A DNA stretch of 64,000 nucleotides. Origin: Niastella soli (lineage in GTDB: Bacteria; Bacteroidota; Bacteroidia; Chitinophagales; Chitinophagaceae). The first letter of the stretch is position 1, and every line of letters begins with the position of its first letter. Both the position numbers and the translations under genes were made by a program. Where the stretch lies: positions 496,001 to 560,000 of the forward strand of contig NZ_JAGHKO010000005.1 of NCBI RefSeq assembly GCF_017742245.1, written 5' to 3'. Below the pieces are notes generated by a model that worked only from the letters and a program-made list of their open reading frames with translations, was not told where the DNA came from and searched no databases. Below are positions 1 to 8,316 of the stretch, piece after piece.

Positions 1-466
1 GCATATTAGATAACAAAGAAGCAATAGAACGCTCATTGCCCTGTTTAAATGCTTCTGCCCGAAATGATATCGTGTCTCCTTTTACCTGTATAGCTGGCTC
101 ACTTTTTATTATCACTCCCGGGAGTGCATGATCCAGGGGTGACAAAATAATGGGAAGGTTGAGAGATCCATTTGATAAATTCTCCAAAACGAGCTGTTTA
201 ACTTCAAAGCCGATAGCGCTTACCTCTATGATGCCTTTCGTATCTTTGTTATTATTGATGGTTAGCTCATAAAACCCGTTTGCACTAGTGATACAATAAA
301 AATTGGCAGTACCGGAAACTGTAGTTTTAAACTTTACGGTAGCAAAAGCCACAGAATCTTTTTTTTCGCTGAGCACAAATCCACTTATTTTCAATTGACC
401 CTGCAATTGAACAAAGAATAAGCATCCTAATATGGTAAAATATATTTTAATAGGCAGCTTTGAAAT
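1..466 (-). CDS. Outer-membrane TonB-type receptor, N-terminal part (runs off window)
   Basis: The frame is open on the minus strand from an in-frame stop at 467-469 to the window edge. There is no ATG; the first possible codons are ATT (466) or a later TTG, so the start is unresolved. The product begins with a hydrophobic stretch ending LFFVQLQGQ. A carboxypeptidase-regulatory-like beta-sandwich follows (VAFATVKF, ANGFYELTI, VSAIGFEVKQ), and then KGDTISFRAEAF, which resembles the first plug strand of Bacteroidota outer-membrane beta-barrel receptors. It starts about 20 nt after the GLPGLI gene, a frequent partner of such receptors. The barrel lies outside the window. Confidence 0.7.
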   Translation of the reverse strand, partial: MSKLPIKIYFTILGCLFFVQLQGQLKISGFVLSEKKDSVAFATVKFKTTVSGTANFYCITSANGFYELTINNNKDTKGIIEVSAIGFEVKQLVLENLSNGSLNLPIILSPLDHALPGVIIKSEPAIQVKGDTISFRAEAFKQGNERSIASLLSNM

Positions 467-484
467 TTATGGTGGCAAGGTATG

Positions 485-1240
485 CTATTGGTTGCCAGAT
501 TTTGTACCGTTCTTTTTTATAGATTCGGCCAGTTTGTAAGCGTCAGCATTTTGTTTTTCTCTGATGGCCTGCAATTCCTGTTTTGAGATAAAAGGAAACG
601 CTGTACAAGGCGCCATTACTATTTTTTGATTGTTGGCCGGCCATTCAAGATCGATCAAAGACACTGTTACTTTATTCATTTCGTTGGTTACTTTCATCAG
701 TAAACCGGGCAAGCCTCTGAATTGTAATGGCGCAGTAGAAACAGGAATGGCGGTTGAAAACCAGGCAGTATAGGCTATGCCATTTAATTTACCAATAGCC
801 TTCTGACAAGTTTGTCCAAGGATTGTGGTGGTATCACTGCTCAACTCCCATGTTACCCATTTAATGGTATCTCTGATACAGTATTGTTTATTCTCATTGT
901 CGAAACTTGAATAAACTACTACGTTGTCGCCAAGCTGTCCATACCAGAATTGCTCTGGCATCGATTTAAGCCCTTCATTGAACTTTTCAATAATTCTTAC
1001 ATCTTTTAAAGAATCTTCAATGCTAGAGTAGGTTTTATTTTTAAACTGGGGTAGCTGCCTTGCGTCCCTTATTTTTCTGTATTGGTACGTGTATTCCTGT
1101 GTTGAAAACCAGCAATCTATTATTGGATGATTAGAACCGGACGCTACTTCGTAGGTAGCTTTTCCTATTTGTTTCGTTTGTTGTGCTTGCACTTTTAGAA
1201 CACAGCAAAGCAAAATAGTGATAGATGATATTTTTAACAT
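485..1240 (-). CDS. GLPGLI family protein
   Basis: A 251-aa exported protein. The signal peptide is MLKISSITILLCCVLKVQAQ. The family hallmark appears as GLPGLL near residues 176-181, followed by the usual beta-rich MKV stretch. Four cysteines are visible, among them C43, C121 and C145. The molecular function of GLPGLI proteins is unknown; they are periplasmic or envelope proteins of Bacteroidota, usually encoded beside a TonB-type receptor, as here. Likely in one transcript with the partial receptor downstream. Confidence 0.85.
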   Translation of the reverse strand: MLKISSITILLCCVLKVQAQQTKQIGKATYEVASGSNHPIIDCWFSTQEYTYQYRKIRDARQLPQFKNKTYSSIEDSLKDVRIIEKFNEGLKSMPEQFWYGQLGDNVVVYSSFDNENKQYCIRDTIKWVTWELSSDTTTILGQTCQKAIGKLNGIAYTAWFSTAIPVSTAPLQFRGLPGLLMKVTNEMNKVTVSLIDLEWPANNQKIVMAPCTAFPFISKQELQAIREKQNADAYKLAESIKKNGTKSGNQ

Positions 1241-1292
1241 ACTTTATTATTTTAAAAAGTGTTGTTGGTTTTAAAGTCTGGATGTTTATTTG

Positions 1293-1580
1293 TTAAGCAC
1301 ACTCATAGTCACAAAGACCGGGAGGTACGATAGTTACTCCACGTACAATGCCGGTTTCGCACTCAAATTCAATTGAAATTATCCCCGTGTATTGAATTTC
1401 TCCATCGCAACATTGCGTTGAAAAAAGTCTATCTGCAAAACAGGTACTACGTGGTTTTTCAATTTGCTTTACTTCTGTTTTCGGAGATTCCGGAAGCTTA
1501 GGATTGTCTGATACTTCTTTACTAAACGCCAATGTGGATCCACCGATTACAAATGCAAGTAGAAGGGCTATTCTTTTCAT
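1293..1580 (-). CDS. Small secreted cysteine-rich protein
   Basis: 95 aa with a clear signal peptide (MKRIALLLAFVIGGSTLAFS) and a mature part with six cysteines, including a CC pair, in the last 50 residues. The layout recalls the small DUF6520-type exported proteins that sit before GLPGLI/receptor pairs in Bacteroidota, but I cannot confirm the family. It is 52 nt upstream of the GLPGLI gene and probably in the same transcription unit. The cysteines suggest an oxidised, extracytoplasmic product. Confidence 0.6.
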   Translation of the reverse strand: MKRIALLLAFVIGGSTLAFSKEVSDNPKLPESPKTEVKQIEKPRSTCFADRLFSTQCCDGEIQYTGIISIEFECETGIVRGVTIVPPGLCDYECA

Positions 1581-1984
1581 AAATTAAGTTTAATAGTTAA
1601 GCCTTAAAACCAACAACAACTTTAAGTTAGAAAGAAAACTGATCACTCTTTGTTGCATAAAAACATTTATTTTAAATTAATGCTTGTGTTCGTGTGTCAA
1701 ATGTTTTGTGAAGAGTTGTAAATGAAATGAATAACCGATAAATGACAAAGATTCGGATGTGAAATGAAGAATATGTTACGTATTTGGGTATGCGTTCTTT
1801 TCGCATATGTCAGTTTAGTAACGACATTTTACTGGTAAAAGACTTTACAGGCAGGACGAACAAGAAAAGATTATTGGATACGTTGATAAGCTATGTTTAT
1901 TGCCAACAGTAGTTTAAGCCAAAGAGCCGCCTTTGAACATGGCAGCTCTTTGTGTATATAAATGGATTGGCAGTAGCGGCTTTG
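1581..1984. other. Intergenic stretch, no gene recognised
   Basis: About 400 nt of AT-rich DNA. It should hold the promoter of the small secreted protein (minus strand) and the terminator of the TlpA-like gene at 1921-1951. I see no plausible reading frame on either strand. Confidence 0.5.
1921..1951 (-). terminator. Hairpin terminator after the TlpA-like gene
   Basis: AAAGAGCCGCC (1921-1931) and GGCAGCTCTTT (1941-1951) form an 11-bp stem with one mismatch and a 9-nt loop, starting 34 nt after the stop of the minus-strand TlpA-like gene. No strong T-run follows, so termination efficiency is uncertain. Confidence 0.55.
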
Positions 1985-3142
1985 TTATTTGATTAAACTC
2001 TGTAAGGTGGTCTCCAATTCTTCTCCTCTAATATTTTTGGCAACAATTTTTCCTTCCCTGTCGAGTAAAAAATTCTGGGGAATCGCCTTTACGTCGTATA
2101 ATTTGGCTACCTCGTTGTCCCAGAATTTAAGGTCAGATACGTGGGTCCATTGCAACTGGTCATCGTGAATAGCTTTCAGCCATTTTTCTTTTTGGCCCGG
2201 ACGGTCAAGAGAAACTCCCAATACAGTGAAGTCCTTTTCTTTGTATTTATTAAACGCGGCTACTACATTGGGGTTTTCGGCCCTGCAAGGACCACACCAA
2301 CTGGCCCAAAAGTCGATCAATACATATTTGCCTTTGAAGGATGCCAGGCTTACTGGCCGTTCGAGGGTATCGTTTTGAATAAAGGCGAGTGCTGGTTGTC
2401 CAATTTGCAATTGCCGGGCTATGACAATTCTTTTGGAGAAAGCAATGCCTGCAGGAAGTTTTTTTATTTCAGGTCCTAAAAGATCGTATACAGGTTGGGC
2501 TTTATCAGGATCGATTGAATAACCGGTATATTCAGCAAGCGCATATAAGGCTACAGGCGACCGCTTTCCATTCTGTCGAATAAAATCCTTATATACTTGT
2601 TCATCAACCACCTCTTGTAAGGAGTCGATCTGTTTGCGTATTGTATTTCCGGCTACTTGATCCTTTTCTTTTCGGGCCTTACGATATTGATTGAACAAAC
2701 CCTCAAAGAGGGGGGCATATGCTGCCACTTTTTCTTTCAGAATAAGGTAATCCTGGTGTGTTGAGGAGCCTGTTACTTTGGTGTTGGCCAGCGAGTCTTT
2801 TACGACAGCTGTTATTTTTCCTGGCTCAATGTATAAACTATAGCTGTCGCGTTGATAATGATTACGCTGCCTGTTATTATCTGGAGCTGTAGATTCTACA
2901 CGAAGTTGAGCTAAAATAGGTTCATCGATAGTGGTTTTAAATGTAATAACTTTTTCCTTACCGATTGTCACACTATCGGTATATCTGAACTTGCTGGTTG
3001 TGTTGTAATAAGTAAAGAATAGTTTGTCAGCCTCATTGGCTAACCCGGATAAGTCTACAGTAAGAGACAGATTTTTATTATGCTGGGCGTTGGTAATAAG
3101 GAAAAGGCCTGCCAGCAATAAAGTGATGGCTGTTGCTTTCAT
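1985..3142 (-). CDS. TlpA-like thiol:disulfide reductase with N-terminal DUF4369-type domain
   Basis: The start is placed at the internal ATG at 3142 (MKATAITLLLAG), which gives a good signal peptide ending TNAQ; 14 more residues upstream lack this property. Residues about 25-230 are a beta-rich DUF4369-like domain, and residues about 245-385 are an AhpC/TSA-thioredoxin fold with the redox motif WCGPC (CGPC near residues 283-286). Such periplasmic proteins reduce or transfer disulfides on exported proteins. The gene follows SusD after 112 nt, and a 35-bp palindrome lies in that gap, so it may have its own regulated promoter. Confidence 0.88.
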   Translation of the reverse strand: MKATAITLLLAGLFLITNAQHNKNLSLTVDLSGLANEADKLFFTYYNTTSKFRYTDSVTIGKEKVITFKTTIDEPILAQLRVESTAPDNNRQRNHYQRDSYSLYIEPGKITAVVKDSLANTKVTGSSTHQDYLILKEKVAAYAPLFEGLFNQYRKARKEKDQVAGNTIRKQIDSLQEVVDEQVYKDFIRQNGKRSPVALYALAEYTGYSIDPDKAQPVYDLLGPEIKKLPAGIAFSKRIVIARQLQIGQPALAFIQNDTLERPVSLASFKGKYVLIDFWASWCGPCRAENPNVVAAFNKYKEKDFTVLGVSLDRPGQKEKWLKAIHDDQLQWTHVSDLKFWDNEVAKLYDVKAIPQNFLLDREGKIVAKNIRGEELETTLQSLIK

Positions 3143-3183
3143 AAATGATGGTGTTCGATCTGTGGAAGTAAAAATAATGGTCA

Positions 3184-3234
3184 TTACTAATCTACGAATA
3201 AATATTAGTCTATTGTAGAAATAGACTAATATTT
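3184..3234. promoter_or_regulatory. 35-bp perfect palindrome plus conserved 15-mer before the TlpA-like gene
   Basis: Arms AAATATTAGTCTATT (3200-3214) and AATAGACTAATATTT (3220-3234) are perfect inverted repeats around a 5-nt centre. Next to them, 3184-3198 reads TTACTAATCTACGAA. The same 15-mer, followed by a similar dyad, recurs at 14155-14199 before another minus-strand gene. The inner half-sites fit GTCTAY-N7-RTAGAC. Repressor operator is the simplest reading. A Rho-independent terminator for susD is less likely because the stem is AT-rich and the dyad is conserved at a second locus. Confidence 0.6.
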
Positions 3235-3254
3235 ATTTAGATGGCATGTATTTA

Positions 3255-4763
3255 TTAGTTATATAGGTTCGGGTTGTTTTGCTCTTCTGCCTGTGGTATT
3301 GCAAAAATATAATTAGGACTATTGGCCACAAAAGGGGTGCCGTCGGCAAATTTCAAGGCCGTATGATATTTGGCTGGCACTTGTTTTAAAACACCGTCTG
3401 GAGTGGTGATCGTAACCAGCCGGTCATTACCGCCCGCATCTACATATGGTTTACGTATTACTGGTAGTTGATTGCGGATGATGTCGGCCAGGGCAAAGCC
3501 TTCTCCCCACAACTCTTTCCGGCGTTCAACAAGAATTGCGTCAATCAGTTGTGCTGAGGTAGCACCCACTGGATTGAAAAGGCTGGCGCCCCGCGCTGTG
3601 CGTAAGGTGTTGAGGGCAGCAACTCCTTCCGTAATCTTATTTTCACGCGCATATCCTTCTGCTTTGATCAGATATGCCTCAGCACTTCTCATTAAAACCA
3701 AATCGCCGGTTTGATCGTCGCGGAACCTAAACTTTTTGTATTGCAGGTATCCTTCACGGCCAGGGTTGTTGTCCCAGGAAAAAAGGGATTTGCGGATATC
3801 GCCATTTTCGAAAAGCTCCCCAAAAAACGGATCTGCCATGAAGCTATAATAATAAGAAGAGGATGACGATACGTCGAGAAAATGGAAGCTGTAACTGCCA
3901 TCGCTCTGACTGGGTATTTCCGGATGTCCCCAGATCCATTCTGAATTATTTATATCATTGAATCCTTTGCTATAGTCGGCTGGTGACATTAGGGGATAGT
4001 TTTTCAATGCCTCATTGGCCGCGTCGGCAGCAGCAAGCCATCTTCCTGTGTTTAAATAGGCTCGTGCCAGCAATCCGTTCACCACATCTTTGTTGATTTT
4101 GTATTTGGCGGTACGTTGATGTCCTTCGAGCAACCCTTTTGCTTCCTGTAAATCTGAAATGATCAGCAAATAGATGTCTTTCAGCGTTGCTTTGGGATTG
4201 CCGCGGGTTGTGTCGGTAGTAGGTGTGGTATAGATGGGTGCTGTTTTAGCCAGCGAGTCCTTTAAATACGAAAATTGGAAAAATGATGCAATGGTGAGAT
4301 AGGTATGTGCCCGCAGGGCGAGTGCCTGGCCTTTCAGCACCTTTTTGTCGGTAGCATCGCCAGTCACCCTATCTATATTGGCAATGATAATATTGTTATT
4401 GTTTATGATCTTATACAACTGGTTCCAGATAGCGTTGTTACGGCTTTGCGTTTTGTCAACTATTTGTGTGAACCGGTAATTGGGCGCATAACTGTATTTG
4501 GTAGTGATCAACGCTACGTCATCCCCCATAGCTTCGCTTACCAATGCTATGGTCTTGAAACCAGGATTGCCATAAATATTGGCATAAAAGTCATCCATCA
4601 TGGATCTCCAGGTTCCTTCAGACAAAGCAGTTAAGTTGCCAACAGTTTTCAATACGATCTCTTCAGCAACTGCATTAGATGGAGCGGTGTTTAATTGTTT
4701 GTTGCAGGCTGTCAAACTGGCGAAAAGCCCTGCAATGAATATATAAGAGCTAAAAGCTTTCAT
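3255..4763 (-). CDS. SusD/RagB family nutrient-binding lipoprotein (pair 1)
   Basis: 502 aa. The lipoprotein signal is MKAFSSYIFIAGLFASLTAC, with the lipobox cysteine at 20. The helical TPR-like SusD fold is visible, including LRAHTYLTIASFFQFSY and the C-terminal signature RRKELWGEGFALADIIRNQ near residue 410-430, typical of SusD C-terminal domains. It is a cell-surface lipoprotein that caps the SusC barrel 20 nt upstream and captures ligand. No glycosidase or peptidase genes lie beside it, so the ligand cannot be inferred. Confidence 0.93.
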   Translation of the reverse strand: MKAFSSYIFIAGLFASLTACNKQLNTAPSNAVAEEIVLKTVGNLTALSEGTWRSMMDDFYANIYGNPGFKTIALVSEAMGDDVALITTKYSYAPNYRFTQIVDKTQSRNNAIWNQLYKIINNNNIIIANIDRVTGDATDKKVLKGQALALRAHTYLTIASFFQFSYLKDSLAKTAPIYTTPTTDTTRGNPKATLKDIYLLIISDLQEAKGLLEGHQRTAKYKINKDVVNGLLARAYLNTGRWLAAADAANEALKNYPLMSPADYSKGFNDINNSEWIWGHPEIPSQSDGSYSFHFLDVSSSSSYYYSFMADPFFGELFENGDIRKSLFSWDNNPGREGYLQYKKFRFRDDQTGDLVLMRSAEAYLIKAEGYARENKITEGVAALNTLRTARGASLFNPVGATSAQLIDAILVERRKELWGEGFALADIIRNQLPVIRKPYVDAGGNDRLVTITTPDGVLKQVPAKYHTALKFADGTPFVANSPNYIFAIPQAEEQNNPNLYN

Positions 4764-4783
4764 GTAATAATGTTTTAATATGA

Positions 4784-7700
4784 TTATAAACCTATTTGTA
4801 AACCCACAGATATGGTCTTTATTTGAGGGTATTGATAATAGGTAGTTCCATCTACAGATTGTTCCGGGTCCATGCCCTGGTGGCCATAAAAGGTCAGCAG
4901 GTTTTCGGCCAGGCCATAAACTTTTGCCGATTTGAATCCAATCCTGTTTAACAGGGTTGCCGGAAGGTTATAACCCAGTGATATTTGTTTAAGCCGTGCA
5001 TAGGTGGCATCATACAGAAAACGCGTTGAGGTGGAAGTCCAGCTGAGGTCGTCTGTCGTTAAACGGGGGACATTGGTGTTTGTATTGTCGGGTGTCCACC
5101 GGGTCAACAATTCGGTTGACCAGTTGCGACCCGGCGATACAGCGCCGGACAGCAGGGAAATGTAATCTGCATCCAACACTTTACCACCGATGCTATAAGC
5201 CAGTATGAATGATAATTCGAGCTGCTTATAATTAAGCGAGCTGGTAATGCCACCGGTAACATCGGGTAGGGCGGTACCCGCATAGTATTGTGTTCCCTGT
5301 GCGTAGGTAGTAGTGGTTTCCTTTTTGCCATCAGTTGTGGTGCGGTACCACAATGGATTGCCTGTTGCAGGATCAACGCCTGCCCACTCACGCAGAAAGA
5401 AATCATATACAGACGTGCCCACCATTAATTTTTTGGTACCACTGACTATTTCTTTTTGTGGCAATGAAGTGATCTTGTTTTTATTGTGGCCTATATTAAT
5501 TCCTACTGTCCATTTCCAGTCGCGGGTGCTTACAGGAATTCCGTTCAATTCCAATTCGACGCCGGTATTGCGCAATTCGCCAATATTGGCGCTCACAGAG
5601 CTGAAACCGGTGGAACCGGCAAGTGGTTTGGCATATAGCAGGTCTTTGCTGATTCGTCTGTAATAATTAAATGTTCCATAAATACGATTTTTTAATATGC
5701 CGAAGTCAATACCAGCATTGAAATTAAGGTTGCTTTCCCACTTCAGACCGGGTGTTGGTAATCTCGAAGGTACCACACCACCATTACCCAGGTTGTTTTC
5801 GATACTATAGAGAGCGAGGTAAGCATAATAGCCACCATTGGATGAGGAGAGATTGTCGTTGCCGGAAGCGCCATAGCTTGTTTTTATTGTCAATGCGCTC
5901 AGCCAGGGGGCCTGTTTCAGAAATGCTTCTTCCGAAATGCGCCAGGAAGCGCCTGTTGACCAAAACGTACCCCAGCGTGAGTCGGGTGAAAAACGCGAAG
6001 AACCATCCCGGCGAATCGAAGCGGTAAAGAAATATTTTCCCAGGTAATTATATTGCCCCTGTCCGAAAAAGCTTAGCTTGGTATAGTTGTCGGAAGAACC
6101 GGAAAAATCCATTAACTGAGAGGCCGCCACCGGTTCATACAGATCAGGCAAGGCAAAATTCTGGCGACTACCACTCAGTCCGCTGGAACTCAGATAATAG
6201 TATTCATGACCTGCCAGCAGGTTGATATGGTGTCCCTGTTCAATGTCTGTTTCATACGTGGCAATGTTGTTCCAGGTATAAGCAAGAAATCTGGTGCTGG
6301 TTTTGGAAACGGTGCCTCCAATAGCTGCATCTTCACCAACAAGTGGATTGGTATAATACAACGTATTGGTGTTGGTATAATCCAGGTTAAAACTAGTTTT
6401 AACTTTCAATGCCCTTGTGATAGCTGCTTCTAGAAATGCGCGCGTAGAAACATTCTCATTGGTGTATCTTGATTTGTTAAGAGGTAATGAACCAATAAGA
6501 TTGTATCGTGCCAATGCAGCGTTAGGTCGGTATGCGCCGTAGTCGAATTGTTTTTGGCCATTGATATCGAGCTTGTAGGTGCCGTCGGCATTACGTTGGT
6601 AAATAGGGTAGAAGCTGGGAATAGTACGGCCGAAAAGTACCACATTGGTTTGTTTTGAATCAGAAGAAGTAGGGTAGTCTTGTGACGTGCTGGCGCCGCT
6701 TAGGTTAAGACCCACCTTTAACCAGGATTTCGCCTGCAGGCTAAGGTTACTTCTGAAATTATATCGTTTGAAACCGGAGGCCAAATAAGCGCCTTCATTA
6801 TTTGTGTAGCCACCGCTAATGTAGTAGGTCGATTTTTCGCCACCGCCTGAGATGCTGAGTTGTCCCTGTGTATACCTGGCGTCCTGGAGCATGCCTTCTT
6901 CCCAATCATCATTCCACAACGGTTTGGCGCCGGTCACTATTTTACCATCCCGGCCAACGGGTTCAGCATAATCAGGGCCATATGGATTTATTCCGAGGCC
7001 TGATACCAGGCTGCTACTGGCTGTGGCGGCTGCCTGAGTGGCTGTTTGTCCATTCGAAAGCGCTTTGTTCCGAAGAGCCTCCCAGTATAATTCGTAGTAC
7101 TGATCTGTGCCGAGCTTGTCATAATCTTTTACGGCGCGGCTGCTCCAGCCATGATTTATTGTGGCGTTGATGGACGCATCGTTGCCCTTCTTTCCTTGTT
7201 TGGTAGTGATAATAATAACGCCATTGGCCGCCCTTGATCCGTATAGGTTGGCAGCTGTTGCATCCTTCAGGATATTGATGGCGGCAATATCAGCAGGGTC
7301 CAATGCATTAATGTCACCTTCATAAGGGGCCCCATCAACTACGAATAGCGGGGCGCTTGAAGCATTGATACTTCCCACGCCGCGAATGCGAATGGTGGAA
7401 CTATTACCGGGTTGTCCGTTGGCAGATGTTGTTTGTATACCAGGGGCCAACCCTTGCAGGGCATTTGTGATATTAGGCGTGAGCCGGTTGTTAACCTTGT
7501 CAGAAGATATAGTGGTTACAGCACCAGGGTAACCTGATCGTTTAACTGTCGTATACGCAACGGCCACCACTTCGTCAAGCGATGCCGTTGAGTATGGTAA
7601 AAGAATAGTAATGTCTGTTTGATCTGCTTTTACTTCCACTTCCAAAGTTTCTCTGCCTACATAAGAAATGGTGAGCAACGATTTCTCATGGGTTAATTGA

Positions 7701-7891
7701 AGTTCAAAACGTCCTTCACTATTAGTTGTAGCGGGGCGTCCTGACTTGCTTTCGATTATAGTAACGCCATCCAGTGGTTGTTTGTTTTCCGCGGCCAGTA
7801 CCACACCGCGCAGTTGTTTGGTTTGAGCAAAGATCCCGCTGCTGACGAGAAGGATCAGTGCCAGTAAGCCATGTTTTTGTAGCATACGCAT
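4784..7891 (-). CDS. SusC/RagA family TonB-dependent receptor (pair 1)
   Basis: About 1035 aa from the ATG at 7891 (MRMLQKHGLLAL), chosen because it starts a signal peptide ending GIFAQ; 13 further in-frame residues upstream are probably not translated. The order is: carboxypeptidase-regulatory-like domain (LRGVVLAAENKQPLDGV), a short TonB-box-like region (EVVAVAYTT), the plug with IRIRGVGSINASSAPLFVVDG and NILKDATAANLYGSRAANG, then a 22-strand-type barrel ending in an aromatic/leucine terminus (SVGLQIGL). It imports large ligands through the outer membrane together with the SusD lipoprotein encoded 20 nt downstream. Confidence 0.95.
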   Translation of the reverse strand: MRMLQKHGLLALILLVSSGIFAQTKQLRGVVLAAENKQPLDGVTIIESKSGRPATTNSEGRFELQLTHEKSLLTISYVGRETLEVEVKADQTDITILLPYSTASLDEVVAVAYTTVKRSGYPGAVTTISSDKVNNRLTPNITNALQGLAPGIQTTSANGQPGNSSTIRIRGVGSINASSAPLFVVDGAPYEGDINALDPADIAAINILKDATAANLYGSRAANGVIIITTKQGKKGNDASINATINHGWSSRAVKDYDKLGTDQYYELYWEALRNKALSNGQTATQAAATASSSLVSGLGINPYGPDYAEPVGRDGKIVTGAKPLWNDDWEEGMLQDARYTQGQLSISGGGEKSTYYISGGYTNNEGAYLASGFKRYNFRSNLSLQAKSWLKVGLNLSGASTSQDYPTSSDSKQTNVVLFGRTIPSFYPIYQRNADGTYKLDINGQKQFDYGAYRPNAALARYNLIGSLPLNKSRYTNENVSTRAFLEAAITRALKVKTSFNLDYTNTNTLYYTNPLVGEDAAIGGTVSKTSTRFLAYTWNNIATYETDIEQGHHINLLAGHEYYYLSSSGLSGSRQNFALPDLYEPVAASQLMDFSGSSDNYTKLSFFGQGQYNYLGKYFFTASIRRDGSSRFSPDSRWGTFWSTGASWRISEEAFLKQAPWLSALTIKTSYGASGNDNLSSSNGGYYAYLALYSIENNLGNGGVVPSRLPTPGLKWESNLNFNAGIDFGILKNRIYGTFNYYRRISKDLLYAKPLAGSTGFSSVSANIGELRNTGVELELNGIPVSTRDWKWTVGINIGHNKNKITSLPQKEIVSGTKKLMVGTSVYDFFLREWAGVDPATGNPLWYRTTTDGKKETTTTYAQGTQYYAGTALPDVTGGITSSLNYKQLELSFILAYSIGGKVLDADYISLLSGAVSPGRNWSTELLTRWTPDNTNTNVPRLTTDDLSWTSTSTRFLYDATYARLKQISLGYNLPATLLNRIGFKSAKVYGLAENLLTFYGHQGMDPEQSVDGTTYYQYPQIKTISVGLQIGL

Positions 7892-8112
7892 ATAGATTAG
7901 TGTATAGAATAGAATGCCAGTTGCGATCACAATGGTATGATGGCAATGTCAGTTTATTTGGCCCGCTGTAGGGGCGGGTTACCAGTAAGTAGTGTTGAAA
8001 TAGGTTTTAGCCTGTGCAACAGCAGCGGTCGTACTTTAAGCGGAACGGGAACGGATGTGAAATGTGCTGCAATTGTGCTATTGGTCTCATGCTTTGACTT
8101 GTCTGTTTTATG

Positions 8113-8144
8113 CAAAGTTATACCCTATTAAAATAGTAGACAAA
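8113..8144 (-). promoter_or_regulatory. Candidate Bacteroidota promoter overlapping a palindromic site, upstream of SusC pair 1
   Basis: On the minus strand TTTG (8144-8141) and TAACTTTG (8120-8113) match the -33 and -7 (TAnnTTTG) elements, with 20 nt between TTG and TAACTTTG. This would give a leader of about 215 nt before the susC start at 7891. The spacer contains GTCTAC-N7-ATAGGG (8141-8123), an imperfect copy of the dyad seen before other genes in this block, so a bound regulator would cover the promoter. Confidence 0.55.
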
Positions 8145-8265
8145 TGTATTGCTGAAGATATTTAAATGGTCAATGCCGTTGATGAAGGAGCGCAACTTGA
8201 TAGCTTTGTTTTTTAAAACCGCATAATTACTGTTTAGCCCTGACTGATATAACCATCTTATTACA

Positions 8266-8292
8266 ATAAAAAGGCCCCGATACATCGGGGCC
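8266..8292 (-). terminator. Rho-independent terminator after SusD pair 2
   Basis: GGCCCCGA (8273-8280) and TCGGGGCC (8285-8292) form a perfect 8-bp stem with a tetraloop. On the minus strand it is followed by a T-run (A-run at 8268-8272 on plus). It lies 25 nt after the susD stop. Confidence 0.9.
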
Positions 8293-8316
8293 CTGGCTAA
8301 GCTTTAAATCCATATA

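Larger units (their letters stand above)
7892..8316. other. Long leader and intergenic region between SusC pair 1 and SusD pair 2
   Basis: No gene is supported. Contents are the susC leader (about 7892-8106), the candidate promoter at 8113-8144, about 110 nt with no recognisable signal, and the terminator of the upstream SusC/SusD operon at 8266-8292. Confidence 0.5.

Noticed and set aside
3200..3234. Palindrome as a simple terminator of susD
   Set aside because: The stem is almost all A/T, and the linked 15-mer recurs upstream of another gene, which fits an operator better; termination is not excluded.
3472..7170. Several open frames of 80-116 codons opposite the SusC/SusD genes
   Set aside because: They lie entirely within strongly supported genes and have no coding features of their own.
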